NCBI RefSeq assembly: GCF_040712315.1
Contig: NC_134023.1
Span: forward strand, 12,099,442-12,163,441
DNA: 64,000 bases
Origin: Castanea sativa
Taxonomy: Eukaryota; Streptophyta; Magnoliopsida; Fagales; Fagaceae
Reading direction: 5' to 3'
The notes under the pieces are model-generated. The model did no database searches. It saw only the letters and a list, made by a program, of their open reading frames with translations, and was not told where the DNA came from. Shown one piece after another: positions 45,381-57,483 of this stretch. The translations under genes were made by a program, and so were the position numbers. Position 1 is the stretch's first letter, and each line of letters starts with the position of its first letter.

Positions 45381-47807
45381 AGTGGAACATATGTCTAGAT
45401 TTACCATCAGTGTGGTGGTATTGGTGATGAGCATGCTGATGTTGAGTTAGAATGCACAATGTCTTCATTTTAATTTGGTGGACTTCCCACTAAAGTGAAT
45501 TCACCACCCAAACTTTGTTGCATTTGTCTTGAGTAATTGGTGTGACATCTTGCCAATCAAAATTTTCTACTTTCATTGTCTTCTAAGTTGAGCATAATAT
45601 CTCCATGATTCTCAACATAAAATTGAAGTATTTTTTAAGTTCAAGCCACTTGATAATATGTGCAATTGTAATAAAATCAATCAATATATATATATATAAA
45701 TTCCCTCATTGATGAAGGGTAACTTCTTTTAGAAATAGGATCATAAATGTCAAATAACAAAATTCATTTTCAATTTTAAAAAAAAAAACTTCTAAAATTT
45801 AGGATTTTTTTTCCCTTCATGTTCATCTATTTATTCCATAAAATTTAGTTTAAAAAAAAAAAATTTCTTTTTTATAATAGATGCAAATTATTAACTTTTA
45901 TCCAAAAAAATTGGGAAAATTACACTTTATCATCCTAAACTATGTCCCGAATTATACTTTGCACCCTAAACTATTTTGATGCATAGTTTGCACCATAAAC
46001 TATGACCTTTGTTACACTTTGCACCTCAACATTAATTTTACCGTTAAGTTGAATTGAAATATGAAGCATGTGACTTGCACATGTGTATTGCTTAAGTGAG
46101 ACAAACGTAAAAGACCACAAATCAAAAAAAAATTTTCATCTCTCTCATGCATATCAGCCCCTCCCCAAATCAAAATCCTTACAACCCTAAATCCCCAAAG
46201 CAAAATCATCTTCGACACCACCATTGTTCCACCACGGTGATGAAATCCCTAAAACTATGTTCATGCTCTTTATAAATCTTTGTAATAGGAGGTAGAATCA
46301 ATGGAATCCACTACAAAGTTGAATATTGTTGTTGGTCACTATGCCATTAGAAGTGCTAGACATCACCGTGATACAAAAGAATCTACAAAGTGGCTTGGTG
46401 GATATGAAAAAACCGAGTGGGACTCACATAAGCAATTAAGATTTTAAAAAACCCAAAACAACATGTAGAGTAGAAAGGAGCTTCACACACATATACACTT
46501 AGATTGGGTTAGAGTAGAAATTCGATCTTGTATATATATATATAAAATACACATTCAATGATTTTTCATTAAAAAAATACAATCATTGATTGATTTTTTA
46601 AGAATAGTCAATGAATTGAACACCAATATTGAACAGTATTAATTACTTTATTTGAACACCAAAAGTTTTTAACAATGGGTATTCCATTTTTTTTTACTAC
46701 TTCACCAACCAACGCATTACCTATGCATATCATAATACGTAAGCTTTATTATCAAACAAAAGCAATGACCCACAGAAAAGTTAAATGATTATGCTAGGTG
46801 AGTTGGCTCTCTACCCTAATTGAGTTAAAAATAATCCAAGTTCATGAGATAAAATATTAGGTGGATCCTTTGATCCCTAGTGTTTTCCCTCCATTAATTT
46901 CTTGTAGATTTATTTTGCTATTATCAATTGTAGTTTCAATATTATTTTGCTCCATCTGTGGGTAAAAAAACAAACAAACAACTGTTTTTTATTTACTACT
47001 TAATAATAAATGTTCTTAGTTTATACCTTAGTGTCTATCATTACTTGTGGATTGACCTCGGACTCACCGAGATATTATTACTTGTGAAAAATCTACACTT
47101 GGGTTTGCTTTATTTTAATTGCAACATCATTCGTTGCTCTCTCTCTCTCATTGACTTTGTCATCATATTAGTTGTTATTTGCATCTTTTTTTTTTTATGT
47201 CCATATATTCAAATTTATTTTTTATTAGATTTTGTAAATAATTAGGTTTTCTTATGGACTATCCTAGAAAAAATTATTAGCAAGAGGTATGTGCTTGTTT
47301 TATTATATAGTAATGGAAAGGAATCATGATGAAAAGAGTGGGCTTGGCTTACCTCCAATACTTTTCTAACTGGATATGTTATTTTGTTTTAATTATTCAT
47401 TGACAAGTGGTAGTAGGTTTTAATCTTAACATTTTATTTAATAGTGAGTGATGTGACAGTTTCTCATTAAAATAAAAGGAAATGTTTTTTAAAAGAGTAT
47501 TGGAGGTACGCCAAACTCGAAAAGAGTAGCGAAAAATCTTTTGAAAAGCTGATCCAATCTAGTACTATATTATTCTATACGGATAAATGTCAAGATATTT
47601 ATTTAAAAAAAGTTTAAGAATAACAGATTTTCTCATATCACAATGGCACAAGAAAGAGCTCTACAACTCTACACGACACAAATACAACAAACATGGTCTC
47701 CCCCATAAATTTTTATTAAAAAGAAAAAAAAAAAAAAGCCAAAAACTTTTTTATAACTGTTTCTTCAGACCACTTTATTTACTCACATACAACTCACAAT
47801 ATCTTTT
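45381..47807. other. Intergenic, no gene seen; repeat starting near 45911
   Basis: AT-rich. At 45911-46250 a sequence starting GGGAAAATTACACTTTATCA with recurring TAAACTATG and TTTGCACC words is a dispersed repeat in style; its start resembles the minus strand of 28908. Poly-A stretches at 45777-45787 and 45852-45864. The remainder up to the inhibitor gene shows no coding homology. Confidence 0.5.
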
Positions 47808-48287
47808 TTATTTAATTAAAGTTGTTAGATACGCACCAACTTCAGCCATGGCCTTAAGGTGCTTAGTAGATTTGGCAATGGGATTGGTCTTGTTAGCATA
47901 ACTGAACTTCTCATCGCATCCCAGGTACTTGTTTGAGGCGGAATTGAATAAGGAATTCGCGTCAGAGTAGTCACCCTCGTCAAGTTCTAACAAGACATCT
48001 TTGGTGTTGATAATGGCACCGTTAAAATTCGTTATGCATTTAGTAATTTCGGTGGAGTTGGTTTGCCTCTGAGCCACCACCTTTGCAACTCTGGTCTGGT
48101 CAACCAATTTGTGAACGGCTGCAACCGTGGCTTCACGAGGGTCAGTCCGTTTATAGACAATTGAATAACAAACTTGCTTATTAGGAGAATTGTCGCATAG
48201 GCCAGCGCCATGAATGTGGCCGGCGAGAAGGATGACGGTTGTCGCTAAAAAGACATAAGAGAAAAAGCTGTAGTCCTTGTAAACCAT
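47808..48287 (-). CDS. Secreted pectin methylesterase/invertase inhibitor-type protein
   Basis: A single-exon frame of 159 residues starting at the ATG at 48285-48287. An N-terminal hydrophobic stretch (SYVFLATTVILLAG) is a signal peptide, cleavage likely near residue 27-29. Four cysteines, C31, C40, C84 and C124, have the spacing of the PMEI fold, in which the first pair closes the N-terminal hairpin and the second pair ties the helix bundle. Family-like text includes CDNSPNKQVC and the YSDANSLFNSASNKYLGC region. Two possible N-glycosylation sites (NST, NKT). Such proteins bind either pectin methylesterases in the wall or invertases; the sequence does not decide which. Length is at the short end of the family. 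No stops or frameshifts despite the transposon surroundings. Confidence 0.85.
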   Translation of the reverse strand: MVYKDYSFFSYVFLATTVILLAGHIHGAGLCDNSPNKQVCYSIVYKRTDPREATVAAVHKLVDQTRVAKVVAQRQTNSTEITKCITNFNGAIINTKDVLLELDEGDYSDANSLFNSASNKYLGCDEKFSYANKTNPIAKSTKHLKAMAEVGAYLTTLIK

Positions 48288-48393
48288 CGTTTTTGTTAGA
48301 TTTAATAACTACAAGGCTTTCTCTGTTGTTGGGGTTCAGTGAATGATGACTTATGATATGATTAAGAATTGATTTATACAATTTTTAGACGAT

Positions 48394-48402
48394 TATTTAT
48401 AG
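48394..48402 (-). promoter_or_regulatory. Putative TATA box of the inhibitor gene
   Basis: CTATAAATA on the minus strand, about 107-115 bases upstream of the inhibitor ATG. This leaves room for a transcription start about 30 bases downstream and a leader of about 75-80 bases. Confidence 0.55.
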
Positions 48403-49950
48403 AAGAGAAATGCTATGTTGACATTTTCTACCGCGAAGAGGGGTTGATTTGTGAGGTTTGCCTTAATTACAGCAAACATTTTGAGTATATTTTCAGTTTT
48501 TTTAAGGAACAAATTAAAGTGACAAGCTAGACATAGTTTGGGTAAAATAGTTACTCAACATCAATGTGGTTATCAACACAGGTTAGCTATTTGTAGTGGA
48601 ATTTAAAATAGGGGGGATAAGTAATTTGATGGACTTTTTAAGATTTTACCATTGAAGCCTTTTTTTTGGACATCAATTATTTTTCAACAATACGAGCAAT
48701 TGAAATTTTCTACCCCACTGTTATTGTTTCCTTTTATACTCCATTAATCACTATTTGTTATGTATTCAATTGACTTTTCTTATAAAATAGTCAAAGTTAA
48801 AAATGAAAAGAAGAAGAAGAAGAAGAATCAACAGCATGGCAAGTTATGATTACTGGAACACAAAAATTGCCACAGAGAATTTGTGTTCCACTTATCTAAC
48901 ATGCACCAAACTAGATTACATGAAGAAAATGGCAAAAAATGGAAAATTGAAAACACAAAGGTCTCTACAAAAATATTAAGTTGTAACATTTGCATCTTCT
49001 TGGTTTAGGAGTTTAAACCACTTAAAGGAAGCATAAACTCCCCTGTCCCCTCGCATGAGCTCCTTTCCTTCTCTTATCAGAAAGCTTATGATAATTGCTT
49101 AAGTTTTCATTATTATCTTAGTTTTGATAGGTAATATTGCATCAATTTTATATTTAGTTACACCCTAAATATGTGATTTTGAAATATTTCTCTGAAATAT
49201 ACTCATTACATGTATTTTTCTCTCGTAGGATATTTGAACTAGTCAGCTAATCATGCAAACATGCAACCAAAAGAATCCAAGGGTTAAGATCAATAGAGGC
49301 TTGCTTTTTGAACCATTAAATAAGCAACAAACTTGTGAGAATAAAAAAGGGTAGAATCCAATTCCTTCAAATAAAAATTGGAAAAATCCTAATATAGAAT
49401 CATCTTGCACTATCTTAGTATTTTTTGCATATATTCTTGCATAGTGTGGTCGCAACGGGGGGAGTACGCCTCAGCCAACTTAATTAATTCACTTGGCTAA
49501 TTAATTGGTTAATTTATCTAAGGGGTCAATACATTCTTGGCCTATCATAAACATCAAAGGATCACATTGGAAACATGAAGATCATTAAGAACACATTATC
49601 CAACCAAACATATTCATACTCATCATCAAAACATGTTATCAAAAAATATGCATGTACATGTGAATACATGACTTACCTTTACTTAGCTTATTGCTCCACA
49701 GCATTTATGGCATCAATGAATGAAGATGTGAATGAATGGCATTAACACTAAGGAACAAAAAGATAATCCCTAATCTAGCATACAATGACAAACAAACATG
49801 TGAACAAAGAAAAAGAAACTAAAAAGCATATAAGAAGCTTAAAATAGAGGCATATTAGGTAAAACAAACAAAGCAAAAGAAACAGAAAAATCAAACGTAG
49901 GGTTTCTGGGCATGAGTTTGCGAGCGAATAGATAGGCCTTCGTATGCTGG
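48403..49950. other. Intergenic, no gene seen
   Basis: AT-rich with a GAAGAAGAAGAAG run at about 48810-48827. The later part (from about 49450) may belong to an older LTR element into which the LTR at 49951 inserted. Confidence 0.45.
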
Positions 49951-51338
49951 TGTTAGTGCCCTTAAATCCTATTGTATGATGCTATGTATGACATTATGTA
50001 TGATTTAACATTATGATTAATAAAGTCGTTTTATTATTATCTAAAATAATGGTAACATGAATATTTGAACATTATCATATAGTCCGTGAGATGCATTGTA
50101 TGTGATTTATGTGATTTAATCACAGAAGATGTAAATCACAAGTTCTTTGTAAACTCAAAATTTTGGTTTGTAGTCGGTAATGAAATTGGGCATTTCATCT
50201 GCAAAGACTATAACATATTAACTAAGATGATTTGTCTTGATTATGGAAGTAAAGACTTCTAACTGATATGTTTTAAAAGTTAAGACATATTGAACTAGAC
50301 CGCTGTAAGATTTATTATTCTCCTAATGACTATCAAATGAATTAATAAATCTCACAACTTCTATTTGCATGAAATCTTAATCCTGAGAAAATAATGGACT
50401 TGGCCATAAGGTGTAGGTTGCTTTGATATATCAGAAGTGAGATCTATAGTCACGATCAAAACGTCAGTATGTTAGGCAGCCACATTTAGTGTTGATGGAA
50501 CATATATTCTCAAGATGGAATTCATAATCTCTTAACAGAGATATAAATTATTCTCTTGAGATAAGTTTAATGGGTTCTGTTATTTAGTTAGGCCCAACCA
50601 CTTTAGTAAGGAGTTACTAAAGTATATATTTATGAAATTGGATTTCATAAATATATGATTAATAACTTAAAGGATTAAACTGGGTACTCAAGGATTAAAA
50701 TATAGTAATTTTCTAGGTGGCAATCTGTATTCATGACTTTGTATTACTACAAATATTTTATGAAAGGGTTGCATGTATAATAAAGTCTTGGGATATAATT
50801 TATTAAAAAGGCCTAGAGTGTAATTATATTTATATAGTGGTATTAAATATAATTAATGGTAATTTTGGACTTGTCAAGAGCCAACAGAAAAGCCCAAGGC
50901 CCATTGGAGCTAGAGTCTTATTTGTTCCCTTTTGGTCCCACTCCAAGCCACACACTAAAGTCCAATTGGAAATGTCCAATAGGCCAGCCCAATTAGATAA
51001 TCAGTTAGATATAAAGGAAGAAACATACAAAATTTTATATATGATACATCATTGTGAAATGGTGTGTATGTGTGAGTGAAGCCACTTGATTATTCTCCCT
51101 TGGAAAATGATTAAGAGATCACACTTCTTGGGTATAAAGTGGAATTGGAGTGAAGATTAAAAATGTTCCTAAATACTTCTAATCTTTTGTTTTGAATTTC
51201 ACCACACCAAGGTACGCTCTCTTGTTCTTAAATTCTGAAATTTACATAATGCATGTTATCAATCATGAATAAAGTAGATCCGTGTTTGTTGCTTCCACTA
51301 TGTGGTTTGCATGAGATAGAAAACCAGATTTTCCAACA
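49951..51338 (+). mobile_element. Probable solo copia-type LTR
   Basis: Begins TGTTAGTGCCCTTAAATC and ends GATTTTCCAACA, the TG...CA and TGTT...AACA symmetry of a copia LTR. AATAAAG-type words and an AT-rich body fit. No PBS, internal region or second LTR follows. Flanking sequence reads as related on both sides (CGTATGC before, TGTATGCGTACGCATAC after), as if one older repeat had been interrupted. Flanking 5-mers GCTGG and GCAGA do not make a clean target duplication. Confidence 0.55.
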
Positions 51339-54114
51339 GCAGACCAATTGTATGCGTACGCATACTTCAAGCCTGTGTACACATACAAAAGTATGCATAC
51401 ACAAACACGCCTGAACCCTAACCCAGAAAACAAACAAGCAGAAATACAGAACAAGACTTGAAAGCTTAAACCTAACAACCTAACATGCTTAAAATATAAA
51501 GAAAGCATAAAACTAACCTAAACAAACATATATAAATATAAACTAAGCAAAGAAACAGATTAAAATATAACAAGAAGGTAGAAAAGAAAAGGAAAAGAAA
51601 AAGAAAGAGGTAAGCTCAATACCTCAAATAAGAATCTTTTCAAGCTTGATTTTGATCATTCCCTTCAATCAATCTATTCACAAATTAATAGAAACATGAT
51701 CTTTTTCAAGCTTGACTTGAGCATGTTTTGTGAAAAACTACCTCTTTGATTCACTATTTCTAGTGAATCTTAGGTTTTCCCTTAGGATTTTCTTTGGCTT
51801 TTGGAAAGGTACCATGTAAGGATTATAGTTGAAAAATAGGGGTTTGGAACAGCTCCCATACGATATGGGATTCATTCCAAACCTCAGTTTTTAATGCAGA
51901 AAACTTGTCTTTTTTATGTCTCTGAAACCCTAGTTGCGTACTCAAACTTGTGCCTACGTACGTAAACTATGGGTTCTCTTTGGCCTTTATTTTTCAAAAT
52001 AGATTTTTTCTCATTAAAAGTTGTATTTTCCATTTTAATACCTCTCAAGTCAATTTAACATCTGATTGGGCCCTAAACCAACCTTGGGCCTTCAAATTTG
52101 GGCATCATTAGAGACCAAGGGCCCAAATCGTAAGGGGTACAAAATACAACGTCTACAGGCCTAAGCAAAGAGCAGGAAAAGTAAATGGGTACAAGGAGAG
52201 GGGGAGCCTAATACATGCTCTGGAGAAGAGTCTTAGAAAGAGAGAAAGAAAACCGCTCTAGAGGGGCTAGGCCCCCTTATCTAGGAGGTCGCACCCTTAC
52301 TCCAAGTATCCATGCTCCATACGTGTACATTCAACGACAAATAGAACAAGACAGCAGACAAGCAAAGAAAGAAACAAGGGAAAAAGGGAGAGCATGCCAA
52401 GAACACACTACCGAAGAAAGCCAAATGGGCGCAAACAAAGCATGCATAGCATAGCAAATAAAGTGCGCAAACAAGCATGTTATCAAACAAAATAAAGGGT
52501 GTCCCAGGAGGACAAATGTAGGTTTGGATCGAGTGTTCTTGGTTCCATTGAATTAGAGTATGGACTACACATAGACTCATGCTTGAACATGTAGGCAAGC
52601 ATGCAAAGATGCATAAAAGCGAAGAAAGCCAAACGGGTGGCACAAAGCAAGCAAGGAAAGCACATCAACACTAACACCATGGAGGTGTATCTCACAAGTG
52701 GTTAAATCCAAACAAACCCTAGGAGGGATGGATGCAAGTGGCCCTAAAGACTGACAAGCACAATCCCACGAAGGGCATAAAGTACGGTAAGGCCTAGATC
52801 TACACGGGTAAACATAGGCATAAAGCATAGAAATAAGCAAGAAAACATAGGTGTGCGGATGTAGGCCTAGACCACAGGATCTTGATCTACACCCCACCAA
52901 TAAGGGCAAAAACACAAGAAAAAGAGACATCAAGGGACAAAAGGGCTATAGAAGCACATGGCGTAGCAACCAACATACAAATCTAAGCACACAAACATGG
53001 CAAAGAGCACATAAACATATAGATCTAAGCATAGGCATGTAAATCTAAACATCAACATGCAGATCTAAGCAAAATCATGGCAAAGAACACATAAGCATGT
53101 AGATCTAAGCATAAACATAGAAAGGAGTCTAAGAGCATATGGATCTAAGCACAAATATTAAATTTAGACATATCCTAGCCCAAGAAGGCTATACCAACAA
53201 CATCAAAGTGATAAATCCTGCTAGGAAGCAAGAACATGCTAGGAAAAACAATAAAGCATATTATTGAACAAGAAAAAGCTAGAAAAATATATAAAAAGAA
53301 AAGGGTGTGGATTGTAGCTAAAAAGCTACATCCACACCCCTAAACCTCAAATCCAAGGTATGGAACCAAGGAGAGGAAGATTGGGTGCAAGAACACTACC
53401 TTGAAAATGTGGTGAAAAGAGTATTTGGATGTGTTTGGGAGAGAAATTAGAGAGAGGAGAGAGAGAATCAGCACCTTGCCATGTTTCTACTTAGATCTAC
53501 ATGCTCTCATTTGAGCAGTTTTCTCTTACCAGACTTGGATTGAGCTAATCTTGGTGTCCCCAAAAAGCTTTGAATCTCTAGTTTTTAGAAAACTAAAGAA
53601 ATTGAAAATCTAATGGGAAGATCAAAAGTTATGGACTCGGGAAGCATGCTGACGTGCTTTGCACAGTTTTCTGGATATTTCAACCATTTTAACTCCGATT
53701 TCGACCCATGAATATTTGTTGGAAATGGAATTTGATAATCTTCACAATGGTACTAGTCCCAACCCATTTTAATATTCATACCAAAATTAAGGTTTCTAGT
53801 GCCCTCGAGAGTCAACCTCGAGTCAAACTTGGTCGAAGTTGACGAAAATCATTGAGTAGCTCGGGTTTGATGTAGAAATATGAAAAATGTTGTTTTGGGA
53901 TGACTTGACTGACTTTGACTCTCGTTCAACCTAGAATTAACTAGGGGCATTTTGGTCAATTTGACCTAAATGGCACTTCGAGTGCTCTGATGCATGTACA
54001 GGTTATGCCACATCAATCTAGATGCTTTCGCGACCCCATGGAGAAAAGAAAATATTTTTGGAATTTTCGGGGTCCAGCACACAAATTGACGCCAGAAAAA
54101 ATACGGTGTCTACA
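51339..54114 (-). mobile_element. LTR-type sequence of Tat-like gypsy elements
   Basis: Two places read, on the minus strand, as the same LTR start: TGTAGACGTTGTATTTTGTA running left from 52157 and TGTAGACACCGTATTTTTTC running left from 54114. The second is directly preceded (minus strand) by the purine tract AAAGGAGGGGCAGC, so 54114 is the outer start of the 3' LTR of the gypsy element to the right. The other LTR ends could not be placed. No gene. Long open frames at 52200-52930 lack domains and look like LTR by-products. Confidence 0.5.
52975..53160. repeat. Irregular array of AGATCTAAGCA words
   Basis: ATCTAAGC or ATCTAAAC occurs near 52981, 53022, 53043, 53062, 53103 and 53142, spaced about 20 or 40 bases, each with nearby ACATG(T/C) and CATGGCAAAGA(G/A)CACATAA words. 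Confidence 0.65.
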
Positions 54115-54929
54115 GCTGCCCCTCCTTTATCTGATTTCTCAAGTACAATGAGAGGTGTCAGATAAAGAACATGATTTCGCATTTTGTTGCCCCAAAATTG
54201 TGTGCAGAAACTCCATTGTTCATGTATCGAGACCGGTTTTACCTGACAAGGTTGAACTACTGTAGCTGATCTGGAAAAAAAATTTGACTTGGTTCTCATA
54301 TCTGGGTGTGAATTTTTTTTGGTCAACGGGTCAACGTTGAGCTTGTCAATGCTAATTGGCACCCCTTCTAGGTGAGTTGGGAAAACTAGGGGGCCATATA
54401 AGCTAGATTGTCCAGGCCATACAAGGCCCTATAAATGGGCCCCAATGCCTCATTTTGACCATTTCAACCTCATTTCTCTGTTTTCTCTCTTCTAAAAATT
54501 CTCTAGAGCAAGTCGCAGTCTAGTGGATCCAGCTTTCAACTTTAGTTCATAGCTTTGGTCTCTAGTTTTGCACTTGAGGTTAGTGTCTATTTTCTTGTTC
54601 TTTCTATTTTTTTGCAAATATGTTAGTAGCAAAGCAAGTAGGAAAGCATGCTGGTATTTTTAGTATTTTTGCACATTTTTATATATATATATATATTTTT
54701 TATTATCATTTATGCCATGATGATGTTGGAAAATATGTCAGTTCACATGTCTAAGTAGCATAGGCGAGCTTGCATATGTTGGATGCTATGAAAACACATG
54801 AAACATTATGAAAACTAAGAGAAAAGCTAGGTATATATGAGAAACTATGCATGATAAAGATGGAAAATTTTGGAAGATTGAAAACGTGAGAACAATGAAA
54901 TTTTGTGTGAGGGTAGTTTTGGAAAACAT

Positions 54930-55570
54930 AGGATTTAATGGTCGTTTTCGAATCTGAATCCCAATGAGATTAAATAGTCACTACCGAATTTGAATCTCGA
55001 AGAAGGCATAGATTTAAACGGTCATTGCTGAATCTGAATCCCGATGAGACTAAATGGTTGCTACCGAATTTGAATCTTAAAGAAGGTATAGGATTAAATG
55101 GTTGCTGCCAAATCAGAATCCCAATGAGACTAAACGGTCGCTGCCAAATTTGAATCTCGATGAGACTAAATGGTCACTGCCGAAGCTGAATCCCAAGAGA
55201 GAGGCATTTTGAATTTTTTGATATTTTTGAGACAAAAGAGGTAGGATTAAACAATCATTGCCAAATTTCAATCCCAAGAGAGAGGTATTTTGAAATTTTG
55301 ATACTTTTAAGGAAAAAGAGATAGGATTTAACAGTCCTTGCCAAATTTGAATCCCAAGAGAAAAATATTTTGAAAATGTTGTCACTTTTGAGGCAAAAGA
55401 GATAGGATTAAATGGTCATTTCCAAATTTGAATCCCAAGAGAGTGGTACTTCAAAAATTTTGATACTTTTGAGGCAAAAGAGATAGGATTAAACAGTCGT
55501 TGCCGAATTGGAATTCTAAGAGAGAGGTGTTTTGAAAATTTTGATATTTTTGAGAAAACATGACATTTTG
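54930..55570. repeat. Tandem array between integrase and 3' LTR, unit length switching
   Basis: About eleven units built on a core like CGGTCGCTGCCGAATTTGAA + TCCCAAG. The first six or so units are about 36 or 44 bp and end in GATGAGACTAAA or GAAGGTATAGGATTAAA. The later units are about 80 bp because each gains GAGAGAGGTATTTTGAAAAT + TTTGATACTTTTGAGGCAAA. It is analogous in place, but not sequence, to the 48-bp array at 27557-27895. Confidence 0.85.
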
Positions 55571-55829
55571 GTATGAACATGCATGATATGTGTTAGGCAG
55601 TAGGGCTAGACATACTTACCATTTTACTTGCATTGCCAAGTGTTTTGGGCTTACTAATCAATCTTGAATTTGCTTCCATAGGTTATGCCATGAAGGGCGA
55701 TCCTATTCCCATGCGTGTTGCAAACATAGAGTAACCAAGAGGGTGCTTGATTTCTTTCCTTGATCTTGATCATAAACCCAAGCGGATTCAACTGACTAAT
55801 TTTTCTTTTAAAATGTGACTAGGCCAAGG

Positions 55830-56500
55830 TGGCTGCCTATGTACCTCCACGGGGCAAATGATGTTTTGTTTCAAGAATTACGCCACCACAACTTGGGTGA
55901 CACTTTGGTAGCAAGTGGCTTCCACCTACTTGGTAAAGTAATTAATAGCTACCAAGATACACTTATGCCCATTAGAGGCTTTCAGAATCTCAATTTCGAT
56001 GACATCCATTCTCGGGGCTAAAAAAGGCCATGGCGCTGCTAGAGAGTGCAGGCTTGAGGGGGAACATTCTTTATATTCTGGTAGACATGGCAACGGTAGC
56101 ACATTCTCACATGCTTAATGCAATCAATTTCCATGGTGAGCCAATAGTAGCAGACTCTCATATTTTTTGGGCCAACAAAGGTTCACTGGCATGGGCTCTA
56201 AGTAGGCCCTCATGCATCTCTTCCATCAAATGGCTAGCCTCGGGGGCATTTATGCATCAAAGCAAAGTTGTATCATGGTTCCTTTTATACAAGACTTCCC
56301 CATTCAAGAAAAATAGGGACACCATGCACCTAATAAATTTCCTCACACTATCCATGGCTCTGGACCGGTATTCACCATTCTTGATATAAGCCTTAATATC
56401 ATGGTACCATGGCTTCCCTTCAATTTCAGCTTCAACGTTCATGCATTCTTCAATGTTCATGCAGTAGACCTGCATGCCATGGACCTCTATGCGCAATCAT
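55830..56500 (-). pseudogene. Ty3/gypsy integrase, 5' part, broken
   Basis: 56257-56496 gives KPWYHDIKAYIKNGEY and LNGEVLYKRNHDTTLL (linker and start of the integrase zinc-binding region). Further left, with stops, come ASNGHKCILVAINYFTKWVEA and QSVTQVVVA, part of the catalytic core. The C-terminal half is missing; sequence stops being recognisable near 55830. Confidence 0.8.
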
Positions 56501-56828
56501 CGCATCTCATCTCCTTCTGCCAACTTAACCATGATAGCCAAGATGGCTAAAGCATCTACGAACTAGTTGTGTGCTTAGGGAAAATAATTAAAGGTAATGT
56601 TCTGGAACTTTGGGATTAGGTGGCTGATGCACTTTGATACGGAATCAACTTGGTGTCTCGAGCTTGCCACATTCCCTCTATTTGGGAGATGATCAGCAAG
56701 GAATCTCCAAAGATGCTTAGATTGTATGCGCTGAACTCTAAGGCAACTTGTAGGCCCATTATGCACGCCTCATACTCTGTGACATTATTGGTGCAATCGA
56801 AATTCAGCTTAACTGAAACAGGGATTTG

Positions 56829-57483
56829 CTAGCCCTTCGAGGATACTAGAATTGCTCCCACTCCATTTTTAGTGCTATTAGTAGCGCCTTCGAAATAAAG
56901 CTTCCAACGCCATGGTTCTACATTGCCAAGTTCTACCTCTATTACCAAAACATCCTCATCTGGGAAGAGGGACTCTGAGAAATCAAAATTATTCAACGGT
57001 TGGTTTGTTAGGTTATCAGCTATGGCTTGGCCATGCACTACAAACATGATAAATAACTCAGATAGCAACATCTGCCAACGGGAGATCTTCCCTATAAGGG
57101 CAGGCTTTTCAAAGATGTACTTGATGGGGCATGGTGAAGTAGAGCATGTACAGCCATAAATTTCGTGTGGCCCATGCTAGGGCACAACATGTCTTTTCGA
57201 TGGCGATGTAATTGATCTCACAACTAGTGAACTTCTTACTCAAGTAGTAAATCGTAATCTCTTTTTGATCAGGTTCAATTAGCTAGCCTAACATGCAACC
57301 CATGGATGCTTCTTGCACTGCTAGATAGAGAATCAACGGATGTCCCAGCATCGGGGGAACTAGAATAGGAAGGTTCAAAAAATACTGCTTAATCTTGTCA
57401 AAGGCCGCATGACACTCATCTATCCATTCTATCTTCGTATCCTTCTTCAAAAACTTTAACAAAGGGCCACATGTGGTTGTCAA
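56829..57483 (-). pseudogene. Ty3/gypsy RNase H region, broken
   Basis: 57283-57483 reads LLKFLKKDTKIEWIDECHAAFDKIK and LILYLAVQEASMGCMLG, then after a stop KEITIYYLSKKFTSCEINY. 56829-57071, in another frame, reads WKLYFEGATNSTKNGVGAIL, the start of the second RNase H-like fold common in plant gypsy pol. It has several stops and at least one frameshift. Confidence 0.82.

Noticed and set aside
52200..52930. Frames of up to 120 codons on both strands
   Set aside because: No homology; they lie in LTR-like DNA of moderately high GC with few stops.
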